A program made the position numbers and the translations under genes. DNA of 64,000 nucleotides from Streptomyces pseudovenezuelae (GTDB lineage: Bacteria; Actinomycetota; Actinomycetes; Streptomycetales; Streptomycetaceae). Where the stretch lies: positions 62,001-126,000 of the forward strand of contig NZ_JARXVH010000012.1 in NCBI RefSeq assembly GCF_029892565.1. Reading direction: 5' to 3'. Position 1 is the first letter of the stretch, and each line of letters begins with the position of its first letter. Below, in pieces: positions 44,268-52,380 of this stretch. The notes under the pieces are model-generated. The model did no database searches. It saw only the letters and a program-made list of their open reading frames with translations, and had not been told where the DNA came from.

Positions 44268-44275
44268 GCCGGGGC
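44249..44275. terminator. Bidirectional hairpin between LLM gene and glucose permease gene
   Basis: GCCCCGGCTC (44249-44258) and GAGCCGGGGC (44266-44275) form a perfect 10-bp stem with a 7-nt loop. It overlaps the LLM stop codon and ends 15 bp before the convergent permease stop. Confidence 0.65.
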
Positions 44276-44289
44276 GGTCGCTGCGCGGG

Positions 44290-45711
44290 TCAGCCCATCT
44301 CCTCTAGCTTCTTGCCCTTCGTCTCCTTCACGAACTTCAGGACGAACGGGATGGAGAGCGCGGCGAAGACCGTGTAGATCACGTAGGTCGCGGAGAGGTT
44401 CCAGTCGGCCAGCGACGGGAAGCTCGCGGTGATGGCCCAGTTGGCGATCCACTGCGCGGAGGCGGCGATGCCGAGGGCGGCGGCGCGGATCCGGCTCGGG
44501 AACATCTCGCCGAGGAAGACCCAGACCACGACGCCCCAGGACAGGGCGAAGAAGAGGACGAAGACGTGGGCCGCGATCAGGGCGGTCCAGCCCTGCGTGG
44601 ACGGCAGCTTGCCGTCGACCAGGTGGTGGGAGAAGGCCCAGGCCTCCAGCGCGAGACCGACGACCATGCCGACCGAACCGATGAGGGCCAGTGGCTTGCG
44701 ACCGATGCGGTCCACGAAGATCATGGCGATCACGGTGCCGATGATGTTCACGATCGACGTCGTGAAGGAGTAGAAGAACGACTCCGTCGGGTCGACGCCG
44801 ACCGACTGCCACAGCGTCGAGGAGTAGTAGAAGGCGACGTTGATGCCGACGAGCTGCTGGAAGGCCGAGAGGCCGATGCCGACCCAGACGATCGGCTTGA
44901 AGAAGAAGCCGCCACCGCCGAGCAGGTCCTTGAAGGTCGACTTGTGCTCGCTCTTCATCGCGTGCTCGATCTCGGCGACCCGGGCGTCCAGGTCGACCTC
45001 GTCGCCCTCGACCTCACGCAGCACCTTGTGAGCGCGTTCCAGCTTGCCCACGGAGATCAGGAAGCGCGGGGACTCGGGGATCGCGAAGGAGAGCAGACCG
45101 TAGAGGACGGCCGGGATCACCATGACGCCGAGCATGACCTGCCAGGCTTCCAGGCCCATGAGCTTGCCGCGCTGGTCGCCGTCGGCGGCGTTCAGCAGAC
45201 CCCAGTTGACCAGCTGCGAGATCGCGATGCCGATGACGATCGCGGCCTGCTGGAACGAGCCGAGCCGGCCGCGATAGGCGGGCGGGGAGACCTCGGCGAT
45301 GTAGGCGGGGCCGATGACGGAGGCCATGCCGATGGCGAAACCGCCGATGACCCGCCAGAACGCGAGGTCCCAGAGGTCGAAGGGCAGCGCGGAACCGACG
45401 GCGCTGACGGTGAACATCACCGCGGAGATCTGCATACAACGGATGCGGCCGATGCGGTCCGCGATGCGTCCGGCGGTCGCGGCGCCGATGGCACAGCCGA
45501 TCAGGGCGATCGCGATGACCTGTGCCAGGGCCGCGGAGCCGATGTCGTAGCGGTCCCGGATGGCCTCGACGGCGCCGTTGATCACGGAACTGTCGTAGCC
45601 GAAGAGGAAACCGCCCATCGCGGCCGCCGCCGCGATGAAGATGACGTGCCCGAGATGTTCGGGGTGAGCCGGTCCGGCTCCTGACTTGGGGGCCTCAGCG
45701 GTGCTGGTCAC
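44290..45711 (-). CDS. glcP: MFS sugar/proton symporter, glucose permease GlcP type
   Basis: The product is 473 aa with 12 membrane segments, a sugar porter family protein. It has GRIADRIGRIRC, PESPRFLI, RVIGGFAIGM and DRIGRKPLALIG, plus QQLVGINVAFYYSS in helix 7. Position next to smc and the strength of the match agree with GlcP1, the main glucose permease of Streptomyces, which uses no PTS. GTG 45711 is preceded by AAGGAG at 5 nt. A promoter with an internal palindrome lies about 90-115 bp upstream. Confidence 0.9.
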   Translation of the reverse strand: MTSTAEAPKSGAGPAHPEHLGHVIFIAAAAAMGGFLFGYDSSVINGAVEAIRDRYDIGSAALAQVIAIALIGCAIGAATAGRIADRIGRIRCMQISAVMFTVSAVGSALPFDLWDLAFWRVIGGFAIGMASVIGPAYIAEVSPPAYRGRLGSFQQAAIVIGIAISQLVNWGLLNAADGDQRGKLMGLEAWQVMLGVMVIPAVLYGLLSFAIPESPRFLISVGKLERAHKVLREVEGDEVDLDARVAEIEHAMKSEHKSTFKDLLGGGGFFFKPIVWVGIGLSAFQQLVGINVAFYYSSTLWQSVGVDPTESFFYSFTTSIVNIIGTVIAMIFVDRIGRKPLALIGSVGMVVGLALEAWAFSHHLVDGKLPSTQGWTALIAAHVFVLFFALSWGVVVWVFLGEMFPSRIRAAALGIAASAQWIANWAITASFPSLADWNLSATYVIYTVFAALSIPFVLKFVKETKGKKLEEMG

Positions 45712-45796
45712 GTGTACTCCTTGGGCCACCGGCAACGCTGCCGAATGGGGGACCCTGCCAGATCGGTGGCATCTGAAAGTAAAAACGACGTTGCCG

Positions 45797-45824
45797 AGAC
45801 TATGCCTTCAAGTTTCGAAGTCAA
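45797..45824 (-). promoter_or_regulatory. glcP promoter with operator-like palindrome
   Basis: On the minus strand TTGACT (45819-45824) and TAGTCT (45797-45802) are 16 bp apart. The spacer contains CTTCAAGTTTCGAAG (45806-45820, plus-strand reading), an imperfect palindrome with 5 of 6 arm bases matching. A dimeric sugar-responsive regulator (for example a ROK protein) could bind here and block RNA polymerase. Confidence 0.6.
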
Positions 45825-45890
45825 GAGGCGGCACATGTGAGATCTGGGCACACTCGTGAGGGAAGTGTGTTCAATACTTGAAGGGAAGGT

Positions 45891-48800
45891 TCAGCGAAGC
45901 CGCTGGCTGATGACCTTCGAGACCCCGTCGCCCTGCATGGAGACGCCGTACAGGGCATCGGCGACCTCCATCGTCCGCTTCTGGTGCGTGATCACGATGA
46001 GCTGTGACGCCTCCTGCAGCTCCTGCATGATCCGGATCAGCCGCTGAAGGTTGGTGTCGTCGAGCGCGGCCTCGACCTCGTCCATGACGTAGAAGGGGCT
46101 GGGTCGAGCTTTGAAGATCGACACCAGCAACGCTACGGCGGTGAGTGAGCGCTCGCCACCGGAGAGCAGGCTCAACCGCTTGACCTTCTTGCCCGGCGGG
46201 CGGGCCTCGACGTCCACTCCCGTGGTGAGCATGTTGTCGGGATCGGTGAGGATCAACCGGCCTTCGCCGCCCGGGAACAGCCGGCTGAAGACGCCCTCGA
46301 ACTGCACGGCCGTGTCCCGGTACGCCTCGGTGAATACCTGTTCGACGCGCTCGTCGACCTCCTTCACCACCTGGAGCAGGTCGGCGCGGGTCTTCTTCAG
46401 GTCTTCGAGCTGCTCGCTGAGGAACTTGTGGCGCTCCTCCAGCGCGGCGAACTCCTCCAGGGCGAGCGGATTCACCTTGCCGAGCTGCTGGTACGCACGT
46501 TCGGCCGCCTTGAGCCGCTTCTCCTGCTCGGCGCGGTGGAAGGCCTTGGGCTGGTTGCGCGGGTGCTCGGGGTCGTCCGGGAGCTCCTCGCCCTCGGCGG
46601 CGAGCGAGGGCGGCACGAGCTGGTGGGGGCCGTACTCGTCGACGAGCCCGGCCGGTTCCACGCCGAGTTCCTCCAGCGCCTTGGTCTCCAGCTGCTCGAC
46701 CCGCATCCGCTTCTCGGCGCCGAGCACCTCGCCGCGGTGCACGGAGTCCGTCAGCTTGTCGAGCTCGCCCTTGAGGTCGCGGCCGGTGGTCCGGGCGACG
46801 GTCAGCTCCTGCTCGCGCCGCGCCTTGGCGGCGTCGGCGGCGGACCGCTCCTGATCGGCCCGGCCGAGCGACACCTCGACGTGCAGGAGCAGTTGGCGCG
46901 CACCGGAGGCGACGGCCTCGGCGACGGCCGCCTCGTGACGCAGCCGGGCGCGGCGCTGCTCGGCACGCGCGCGGGCGTCTCGCTCCGCGCGGGCGGCACG
47001 GTCCAGGGAGTCGGCCCGTCCCGCCAGCCCCTTCACCCGTTCCTCGTGTGTACGGACCTGGAGGCGGGCCTCCATCTCCGTCTGGCGGGCGTTGGCACCG
47101 TCGGCGGCGAGCCGGTCCCGTACGGAGGTGTCGGGCTCCTCCTCGACCGGCATCTCCTCGGCCACGGCCAGCCGTTCGGCCAGTTCCTCGGCCTCTTCTA
47201 GGGCCTTGTCGAGGGCGTCCTGCGCGCGGGCGGCGGCTGCGGTCGACCTCTCGGCCTCACCTGCGGCGCCGCGTGCCTGTCCGGACAGGCGTCCGAGCTG
47301 CTGGGCCACGGCCGACTTCTCCCGGTCGGCTGCCCTTCGCCGCTCCCCCAGCGCCTCGACCTGCGCGGCGGATTCCTTGCGGTGCTCGGCTGCCGCGTGC
47401 TGGGCCTCGGTGAGCTCTTCGCAGCGGACTGCCAGCTCTTCCAGTTCGGCGGCGGCCTCGTCGACGGAGGCCTGTACTTCGAGGAGGCTGGGGGCGCCCG
47501 CTGAGCCGCCGTGGGCGAAGTGGGCGGCCAGGAGGTCGCCTTCGGCGGTCACCGCGGTCAGCTCGGGGTGCCGGTAGACCAACTCCTCGGCGTCCTCCAG
47601 GGTGCTGACCACGACAATGCCGTGCAGGAGGCGGCGGATTGCGGGCACGAGGTCGGAGGGGGCGCGCACCAGCTCCGCGGCGGAGAGGGGGGCGTTCGGT
47701 GATGGGGCGTCCGCGGGTGCTTCGCGGCTGATCGCGCCGTTCCCCGCGCCCCTTTGGGGCACGTCTGCCGACGTCGGCTCCTCTGGGGCCCCCGCCAGGA
47801 GCAACGCCGCCCGACCACCGTCCTGCTTGCGGAGCAGGCGGATCGCGTCCGCCGCCGCCGACGGGGTGGTCACTGCCAGAGCATCCGCCGCCGCGCCGAA
47901 AGCCGCCGCCAAGGCCACCTCGTAGCCCGGTGTCACCGTCAGCAGTTCCGCCGCCGGACCCAGCAGTCCCGTAAGGCGGTCCTTCGCGCCCAGCAGTATC
48001 CCGGTGCCGTCCTTGCGCCGCAGGCCCATTGCCAACGCTTCGTGGCGGGCCTGGGTCGCGGCTCGTTTGCGTTCCGCTGCCGTGGCCGCCTCGCGGGCGG
48101 CCGTCATCGTGGCCTCCGCCTCGGCCAACCGGCGCTTCGCCGCGTCGTGCTGCTCGCCGAGCTCCACGTCGCCGGCGTCGAGGCCGTCGACCTCCGCCTT
48201 CAGTGCCTCGTACTCCTCCTGGGCGGTGACGGCCCGCTCCTGGGCCTCGTCGCGGGCGGCGGCGAGGCGGTCGATCTCGGCCTGGGCGGAGGCGGCGCGG
48301 GAACGGGCCGCGTTGACCTGACCGTTCAGCCGGGCGAGGCCCTCGCGGCGATCGGCGATCGCGCGGGCCACGTCCTTCAGGCGCCGTTCCTCCTGGATGA
48401 GTTCGCGCTCCAGGTCGGAGCGGTGCGCGACCGTGTCCTCCAGCGCCCGCTCGGCCGCCTCCAGGGCCGCTTCCAGCTCGGCCTCCTGCTCGCGGATCCG
48501 GGCGGCCTCGCGCTCCATGTCCTCGGGGTCACGACCGCGCCGCTCCTCCGGAGGCACCGAGGTGGCGCTCTTCACGCGCGCGTCGGCCAGCGAGATCGTG
48601 CCGCGCACCCGCTCGGCGAGCTGCGAGAGTTCGTACCAGGTCTGCTGGGCGCGCTGGAGCCGCGGGGTGAGCTGCCGTACCTCGTCCTCCAGGAGCGCCT
48701 CGCGCTGCTGGGCCTTCTTCAGCTCCAGCTCGGCGGCTTCCTTGCGTTCCTTGAGTGCGGCCTCGTCGGCGACCTCGGTCTGCAGCGCGGATCGCAGCCG

Positions 48801-49505
48801 TACGAGATCGTCGGCGAGCAGGCGCAGGCGGGCGTCGCGGAGGTCGGCCTGGATGACGGCGGCCCGGCGGGCGACGGCGGCCTGCCGGCCCAGGGGCTTG
48901 AGCTGGCGGCGGAGTTCGTCGGTCAGGTCCTGCACGCGCGCGAGGTTGGCCTGCATCGCGTCCAGCTTGCGCAGCGCCTTTTCTTTGCGCTTGCGGTGCT
49001 TGAGGACGCCGGCCGCCTCCTCGATGAAGGCGCGGCGGCCCATGGGATCGGCGTGCAGGACGGAGTCGAGCTGGCCCTGGCCGACGATGACGTGCATCTC
49101 GCGGCCGATGCCGGAGTCGCTCAGCAACTCCTGGATGTCGAGGAGGCGACACGTGTCGCCGTTGATCTGGTACTCGCTGCCGCCGTTGCGGAACATGATC
49201 CGCGTGATGGTGACCTCGGCGTACTCGATGGGCAGCGCACCGTCGGAGTTGTCGATCGTCAGGGAGACCTCGGCGCGGCCGAGGGGCGGACGCCCCGTGG
49301 TGCCGGCGAAGATGACGTCCTCCATCTTGCCGCCGCGCAGCGACTTGGCGCCCTGCTCGCCCATGACCCAGCTGAGCGCGTCCACCACATTGGACTTGCC
49401 CGAGCCGTTCGGTCCCACGACACACGTGATACCCGGCTCGAACCGGAGCGTGGTCGCCGAGGCGAACGACTTGAACCCTCGGAGGGTCAGGGCCTTGAGG
49501 TGCAC
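45891..49505 (-). CDS. smc: Chromosome segregation protein SMC
   Basis: The product is 1204 aa. Walker A GPNGSGKSN is at 31-39, followed by coiled coil (about 160-500), hinge (about 505-690) and second coiled coil. The C-terminal ATPase has LSGGERSLTAVALL and Walker B FYVMDEVEAALDD. It forms the condensin ring with ScpAB and organises the chromosomes before sporulation septation. The hinge-coding part carries an in-frame extra segment rich in Pro/Ala/Gly around residues 570-610, and its DNA matches a dispersed repeat. The start has no obvious alternative. Confidence 0.96.
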   Translation of the reverse strand: MHLKALTLRGFKSFASATTLRFEPGITCVVGPNGSGKSNVVDALSWVMGEQGAKSLRGGKMEDVIFAGTTGRPPLGRAEVSLTIDNSDGALPIEYAEVTITRIMFRNGGSEYQINGDTCRLLDIQELLSDSGIGREMHVIVGQGQLDSVLHADPMGRRAFIEEAAGVLKHRKRKEKALRKLDAMQANLARVQDLTDELRRQLKPLGRQAAVARRAAVIQADLRDARLRLLADDLVRLRSALQTEVADEAALKERKEAAELELKKAQQREALLEDEVRQLTPRLQRAQQTWYELSQLAERVRGTISLADARVKSATSVPPEERRGRDPEDMEREAARIREQEAELEAALEAAERALEDTVAHRSDLERELIQEERRLKDVARAIADRREGLARLNGQVNAARSRAASAQAEIDRLAAARDEAQERAVTAQEEYEALKAEVDGLDAGDVELGEQHDAAKRRLAEAEATMTAAREAATAAERKRAATQARHEALAMGLRRKDGTGILLGAKDRLTGLLGPAAELLTVTPGYEVALAAAFGAAADALAVTTPSAAADAIRLLRKQDGGRAALLLAGAPEEPTSADVPQRGAGNGAISREAPADAPSPNAPLSAAELVRAPSDLVPAIRRLLHGIVVVSTLEDAEELVYRHPELTAVTAEGDLLAAHFAHGGSAGAPSLLEVQASVDEAAAELEELAVRCEELTEAQHAAAEHRKESAAQVEALGERRRAADREKSAVAQQLGRLSGQARGAAGEAERSTAAAARAQDALDKALEEAEELAERLAVAEEMPVEEEPDTSVRDRLAADGANARQTEMEARLQVRTHEERVKGLAGRADSLDRAARAERDARARAEQRRARLRHEAAVAEAVASGARQLLLHVEVSLGRADQERSAADAAKARREQELTVARTTGRDLKGELDKLTDSVHRGEVLGAEKRMRVEQLETKALEELGVEPAGLVDEYGPHQLVPPSLAAEGEELPDDPEHPRNQPKAFHRAEQEKRLKAAERAYQQLGKVNPLALEEFAALEERHKFLSEQLEDLKKTRADLLQVVKEVDERVEQVFTEAYRDTAVQFEGVFSRLFPGGEGRLILTDPDNMLTTGVDVEARPPGKKVKRLSLLSGGERSLTAVALLVSIFKARPSPFYVMDEVEAALDDTNLQRLIRIMQELQEASQLIVITHQKRTMEVADALYGVSMQGDGVSKVISQRLR
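47726..47761 (+). repeat. Dispersed Streptomyces repeat, copy in smc coding sequence
   Basis: The core reads GGCTGATCGCGCCGTTCCCC then GCGCCCCTTTGGGGCA, with a GCCCC-TTT-GGGGC hairpin at 47748-47760. The same core with few changes occurs at 57465-57500. From memory it belongs to a short GC-rich palindromic element found many times between Streptomyces genes. Here it is read in frame and encodes smc residues about 582-594. Confidence 0.7.
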
Positions 49506-49621
49506 GCCGCTGGACTCTACCTTCCGCCGCTATCTCACTCCATGAACGTCCGGTTCCCCGCGGTTTCGCCGTTGAACGTGCAGGGCACACCAAACGTTAA
49601 AGAGGGTGAAGGGCGACGGGG

Positions 49622-49652
49622 GAAAGAAAGAAGGGACGCCGAAGCGTCCCTT
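49622..49652 (-). terminator. Intrinsic terminator of the small coiled-coil gene
   Basis: On the minus strand a 9-bp stem AAGGGACGC (49644-49652) with TTCG loop and GCGTCCCTT (49631-49639) is followed by CTTTCTTTCC. A UUCG-capped stem plus a pyrimidine/U tract is a classical terminator. It lies about 70 nt after the stop codon, before the smc promoter region. Confidence 0.8.
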
Positions 49653-49720
49653 GCAAACTCTGACAACTTAGCGGCTGATGTTGGCCACCGAACCCCTGCT
49701 GTCGTGGTGCGATGCAGTGA

Positions 49721-49924
49721 TCAGGTGAGCGCAGGCTCCGCCTGGCGTGCGTCGATGCTCTCGAGAAGCGATTCGTGAGAAGCGGCAGCCGTCAGCGCGT
49801 CGTTCTCCGCCTGGATCCGTCCGAGCTCGGATTCCAGGTCCTGGACGCGCTGCTGGAGCCGTCGCATCTCGGCGAGGAGTCGCGGGTCGGAACCGCCGAC
49901 GTAACCGAGAAGCGCCTTTGCCAT
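49721..49924 (-). CDS. Small conserved coiled-coil protein
   Basis: The product is 67 aa: MAKALLGYVGGSD, then a coiled coil (RLLAEMRRLQQRVQDLESELGRIQAENDAL), and a short acidic tail. No known domain is present. It is upstream of smc on the same strand with its own terminator and a long upstream leader, which suggests regulated expression. The function is unknown; such small proteins can be adaptors or cell-division accessory factors, but nothing in the sequence shows this. ATG 49924 is preceded by GAGGACCAT. Confidence 0.75.
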   Translation of the reverse strand: MAKALLGYVGGSDPRLLAEMRRLQQRVQDLESELGRIQAENDALTAAASHESLLESIDARQAEPALT

Positions 49925-50303
49925 GATGGATGGTCCTCCACACTGAGTGACCGACCGAAGCGGTGTGGGTCGTGAGGGAATCGCACCCGCAGTGCCTGGC
50001 ACTGTTGAGAAAGTGCTGCCGTTCTCCATGCCAAACAGCTAAGGTGCGCGGGGTTTTCAGCGTCTCACCAAAAAGTTTGACGGTCAACACGATCACGCCC
50101 TGTATTGACGGGCAACCCGCGGTCGGCGGCCTGAAGACGGCGGCGCTGCGACTCCTGCGGGGTCCTGAGGGCGTGGCGATCATTCTTAGCTGCGGAGCCT
50201 GCCACGACGCGGGGTCCTTGGCAACCACCAGGCCATTCCTGCTCGGGGCAGCTGCCGGTGGCATGTCCCTCCGCTTCGGCCTGGGCCGCTTTACAGAACC
50301 GGC
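49925..50303. other. Long leader/intergenic region upstream of the coiled-coil gene
   Basis: This 379-bp stretch shows no convincing gene. On the minus strand TTGACC (50082-50087) with GACGCT 17 bp downstream (50059-50064) is a weak promoter candidate, leaving about 130 nt of untranslated leader. The region is AT-richer than average (CAAACTTTTTGGTGA). The acylphosphatase stop is at the far edge. Confidence 0.5.
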
Positions 50304-50585
50304 TCAACGGATGGCGAAGCCGTCGTATCCCCCACGGGGTGTGTCCCAGATCTCGGTGACACCGTCCACGCACCCGGGCGTGTCGTCACCCTGCAGCCAC
50401 CCCAGGAGTCCCTCACACCCCTCCCGGGGGCCCTCCGCGACCACCTGAACCCGTCCGTCCGCCAAATTGAGAGCAAAACCACTCAGGCACCCGAGCTCCA
50501 GGGCCTTGGCCCGCGTGAACCAGCGGAAACCCACACCTTGGACGCGTCCCCGCACCCAGGCGACCAGCCGCACATCCTCGCTCAT
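50304..50585 (-). CDS. Acylphosphatase
   Basis: The product is 93 aa, full length. The phosphate-binding loop is VRGRVQGVGFRWFTRAKA with the catalytic Arg, and the catalytic Asn is in GFALNLADGRVQVVAEG. It hydrolyses carboxyl-phosphate bonds such as acetyl phosphate and acylated proteins. It is divergent from the CAP-domain gene. Confidence 0.93.
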   Translation of the reverse strand: MSEDVRLVAWVRGRVQGVGFRWFTRAKALELGCLSGFALNLADGRVQVVAEGPREGCEGLLGWLQGDDTPGCVDGVTEIWDTPRGGYDGFAIR

Positions 50586-50675
50586 GAGTGCAACCTAACC
50601 GGCCAATGTCTCTCGGGGCACTCCCTCCCCTGGCGCCATGCGGTACCGTCCCCATCCAATGAATCTCATATGAAA

Positions 50676-50693
50676 CTCACTCGATCGAGTGAG
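50676..50693. repeat. 18-bp perfect palindrome upstream of the CAP-domain gene
   Basis: CTCACTCGATCGAGTGAG is fully self-complementary. It lies 91 bp after the divergent acylphosphatase start and 104 bp before the CAP-domain ATG. It looks like an operator for a dimeric regulator. ATCTCA and TGAGAT flank it as weaker extra arms. Confidence 0.6.
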
Positions 50694-50797
50694 ATGCCGT
50701 GAGTCGGGTCACAGCCAAGATTCCATGGGTCCCGAGGTTCAACGGATCCCGAGGTCCTATGGGTCCGCTTGACCGCAAGAACGAGGAAGGCAAGGAC

Positions 50798-51910
50798 ATG
50801 GGACGCCACCGACGCTCCGCCGCCGGCCGCGCCGCCACAAGCCGCGCCACGGGGGTCACTACAAGGGACGGCTCGTACGCGAGCGGCTACGACCCTCAGG
50901 AGTACTCGTACAGCTATGAGCCGTCGCAGTCCTACGGCGGTGGGGCCCCGGAGTCGTTCGGGAGCGGCCCCGCCACGGACAGCGAGGCGCACACCAGGGC
51001 GTCCGCGCGCAGCGCCGCCTACCTCTTCGCCAACGAGGACGACTTCGCCACGGTCTTCCCGAATGACGGGCGCACGCCCGTCGGGGACTCCGGCCGGGGC
51101 CGCTCGCACCGTCGGCGCAAGAAGACCGTGACGCCGGTGAAGTCCGGTCTGCTCGGGGTCTCGGCGGCGGTCGCCATCGGCACCGTCGCGGTCGCCACGG
51201 GTTCGATGCCCGGCCTCGACAACTACAAGCTCGGCGGCGGGGGTGGCGGCGACAAGGTCCAGGCCGCCGGCACGCCGACCAACTCCGCGACCGAGCAGGG
51301 CGGCACGTCCGGCAGCGCGGAGAACCGGGACGACGGCTCCTCGACGAGCCGCGACTCCGACCGCGCGGCCTCGCCGAGCACGATTCCCTCGACCTCGCCG
51401 TCGACGGCCGCGCCGAGCAAGAAGCCGACCGAGAAGCCGGTGGAGACGCCGAGCGAGAAGCCGACCACCACGCCTTCGGAGAAGAAGCCCGCCCCGCCGG
51501 CGAAGACCTCCTCCCCGATCACGGTCTCCGCGGAGTCCGCGGCCGAGGCGCAGGTGCTCCAGCTGGTCAACGCCGAGCGGGCCAAGGTCGGCTGCAGCCC
51601 GGTGGCCGCGAACAGCGCGCTGTCGGAGCTGGCCGAGGCCTTCAGCGACGCGATGGCCGCGGAGGGCTTCTTCGACCACACCGACCCCAGCGGGGCCACT
51701 CCGTGGGACCGCGCGGCGAAGCTGGGCATCGCCGGTCTCGGCGGCGAGAACATCGCCCGCGGCCAGGCCGACGCGGCCGCGGTGATGGAGGCCTGGATGA
51801 ACAGCCCCGGCCACAAGGCCAACATCCTGAACTGCGACTTCAAGACCCTGGGCGTCGGCGTGCACCTCGGCGAGGGCGGCCCGTGGTGGACGCAGGACTT
51901 CGGGTACTAG
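50798..51910 (+). CDS. CAP/SCP-domain exported protein
   Basis: The product is 370 aa. Residues 1-110 are polar and basic, then RHRRRKKT is followed by a hydrophobic stretch (KSGLLGVSAAVAIGTVAVATG), an uncleaved or late signal anchor. A Ser/Thr/Pro/Lys-rich linker (about 150-235) leads to the CAP domain with QLVNAERAKVGCSPV, FFDHTDPSG, GGENIARG and MNSPGHKANILN. The His/Glu pairs of the CAP tetrad are present. Such proteins are cell-wall associated, and some bind lipids or act as toxins; the role here is unknown. GAGGAAGG precedes the ATG. Confidence 0.9.
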   Translation: MGRHRRSAAGRAATSRATGVTTRDGSYASGYDPQEYSYSYEPSQSYGGGAPESFGSGPATDSEAHTRASARSAAYLFANEDDFATVFPNDGRTPVGDSGRGRSHRRRKKTVTPVKSGLLGVSAAVAIGTVAVATGSMPGLDNYKLGGGGGGDKVQAAGTPTNSATEQGGTSGSAENRDDGSSTSRDSDRAASPSTIPSTSPSTAAPSKKPTEKPVETPSEKPTTTPSEKKPAPPAKTSSPITVSAESAAEAQVLQLVNAERAKVGCSPVAANSALSELAEAFSDAMAAEGFFDHTDPSGATPWDRAAKLGIAGLGGENIARGQADAAAVMEAWMNSPGHKANILNCDFKTLGVGVHLGEGGPWWTQDFGY

Positions 51911-51935
51911 ACCCGGTACGCACGACTCGAACCCG

Positions 51936-51956
51936 GCGCTAACTGAGGGTTAGCGC
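51936..51956. promoter_or_regulatory. Inverted repeat before the HxlR regulator gene
   Basis: GCGCTAAC and GTTAGCGC are perfect 8-bp arms with a 5-bp spacer, ending 22 bp before the ATG. A TACGCT -10 candidate (51967-51972) is only 6 bp before the ATG, so the transcript may be leaderless and the palindrome overlaps the -35 region. Autoregulation is likely. Confidence 0.65.
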
Positions 51957-51978
51957 TGCCTTCGAGTACGCTCGTGGC

Positions 51979-52380
51979 ATGGACATCACGCAGGAGCCCA
52001 CGGACGTGCGGGACCTCCCGTACAGCGTGTTCGCGAAGGCCTGCCCCTCTCGCGGGACGCTGGAGCATGTCACCGGCCGCTGGGGCGGGCTGACCCTCGG
52101 GGCCCTGTACGAAGGCTCGCTGCGCTTCAACGAACTGCGCCGGCGCGTCGACGGCGTGAGCGAGAAGATGCTCTCCCAGACCCTGCACGCGCTGGAGCGC
52201 GACGGCCTGGTGCACCGCGAGGCCCAGCCGACGAACCCGCCCCGCGTCGACTACGAGCTGACCGCCCTCGGCCGCGAGATCGCCGAGCGGCTGCTCGGCC
52301 TCATCCACTTCGTCGAGGGCCGCATGGACGACGTCCTCGCGGCCCGCGAGCGCTACGACGGGACGCGCGGCGCCCTCTGA
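51979..52380 (+). CDS. HxlR family transcriptional regulator
   Basis: The product is 133 aa. The winged helix-turn-helix of the HxlR family is clear: HVTGRWGGLTLGALYEGSLRFNELRRRVDGVSEKMLSQTLHALERDGLVHRE, followed by the wing YELTALGREIAERL. Cys22 (KACPSRG) is the redox/effector Cys position seen in many HxlR proteins. Its 3' end overlaps the convergent mutM gene by 28 bp. The target gene is not obvious. Confidence 0.9.
   Translation: MDITQEPTDVRDLPYSVFAKACPSRGTLEHVTGRWGGLTLGALYEGSLRFNELRRRVDGVSEKMLSQTLHALERDGLVHREAQPTNPPRVDYELTALGREIAERLLGLIHFVEGRMDDVLAARERYDGTRGAL

Noticed and set aside
45891..49505. Insertion sequence inside smc
   Set aside because: The extra segment is only a short repeat; there are no terminal inverted repeats, target duplications or transposase.
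50640..50797. ydaO-type c-di-AMP riboswitch ahead of the CAP-domain gene
   Set aside because: The region has direct repeats (ATGGGTCC, TCCCGAGGT) but not the conserved ydaO core sequences.
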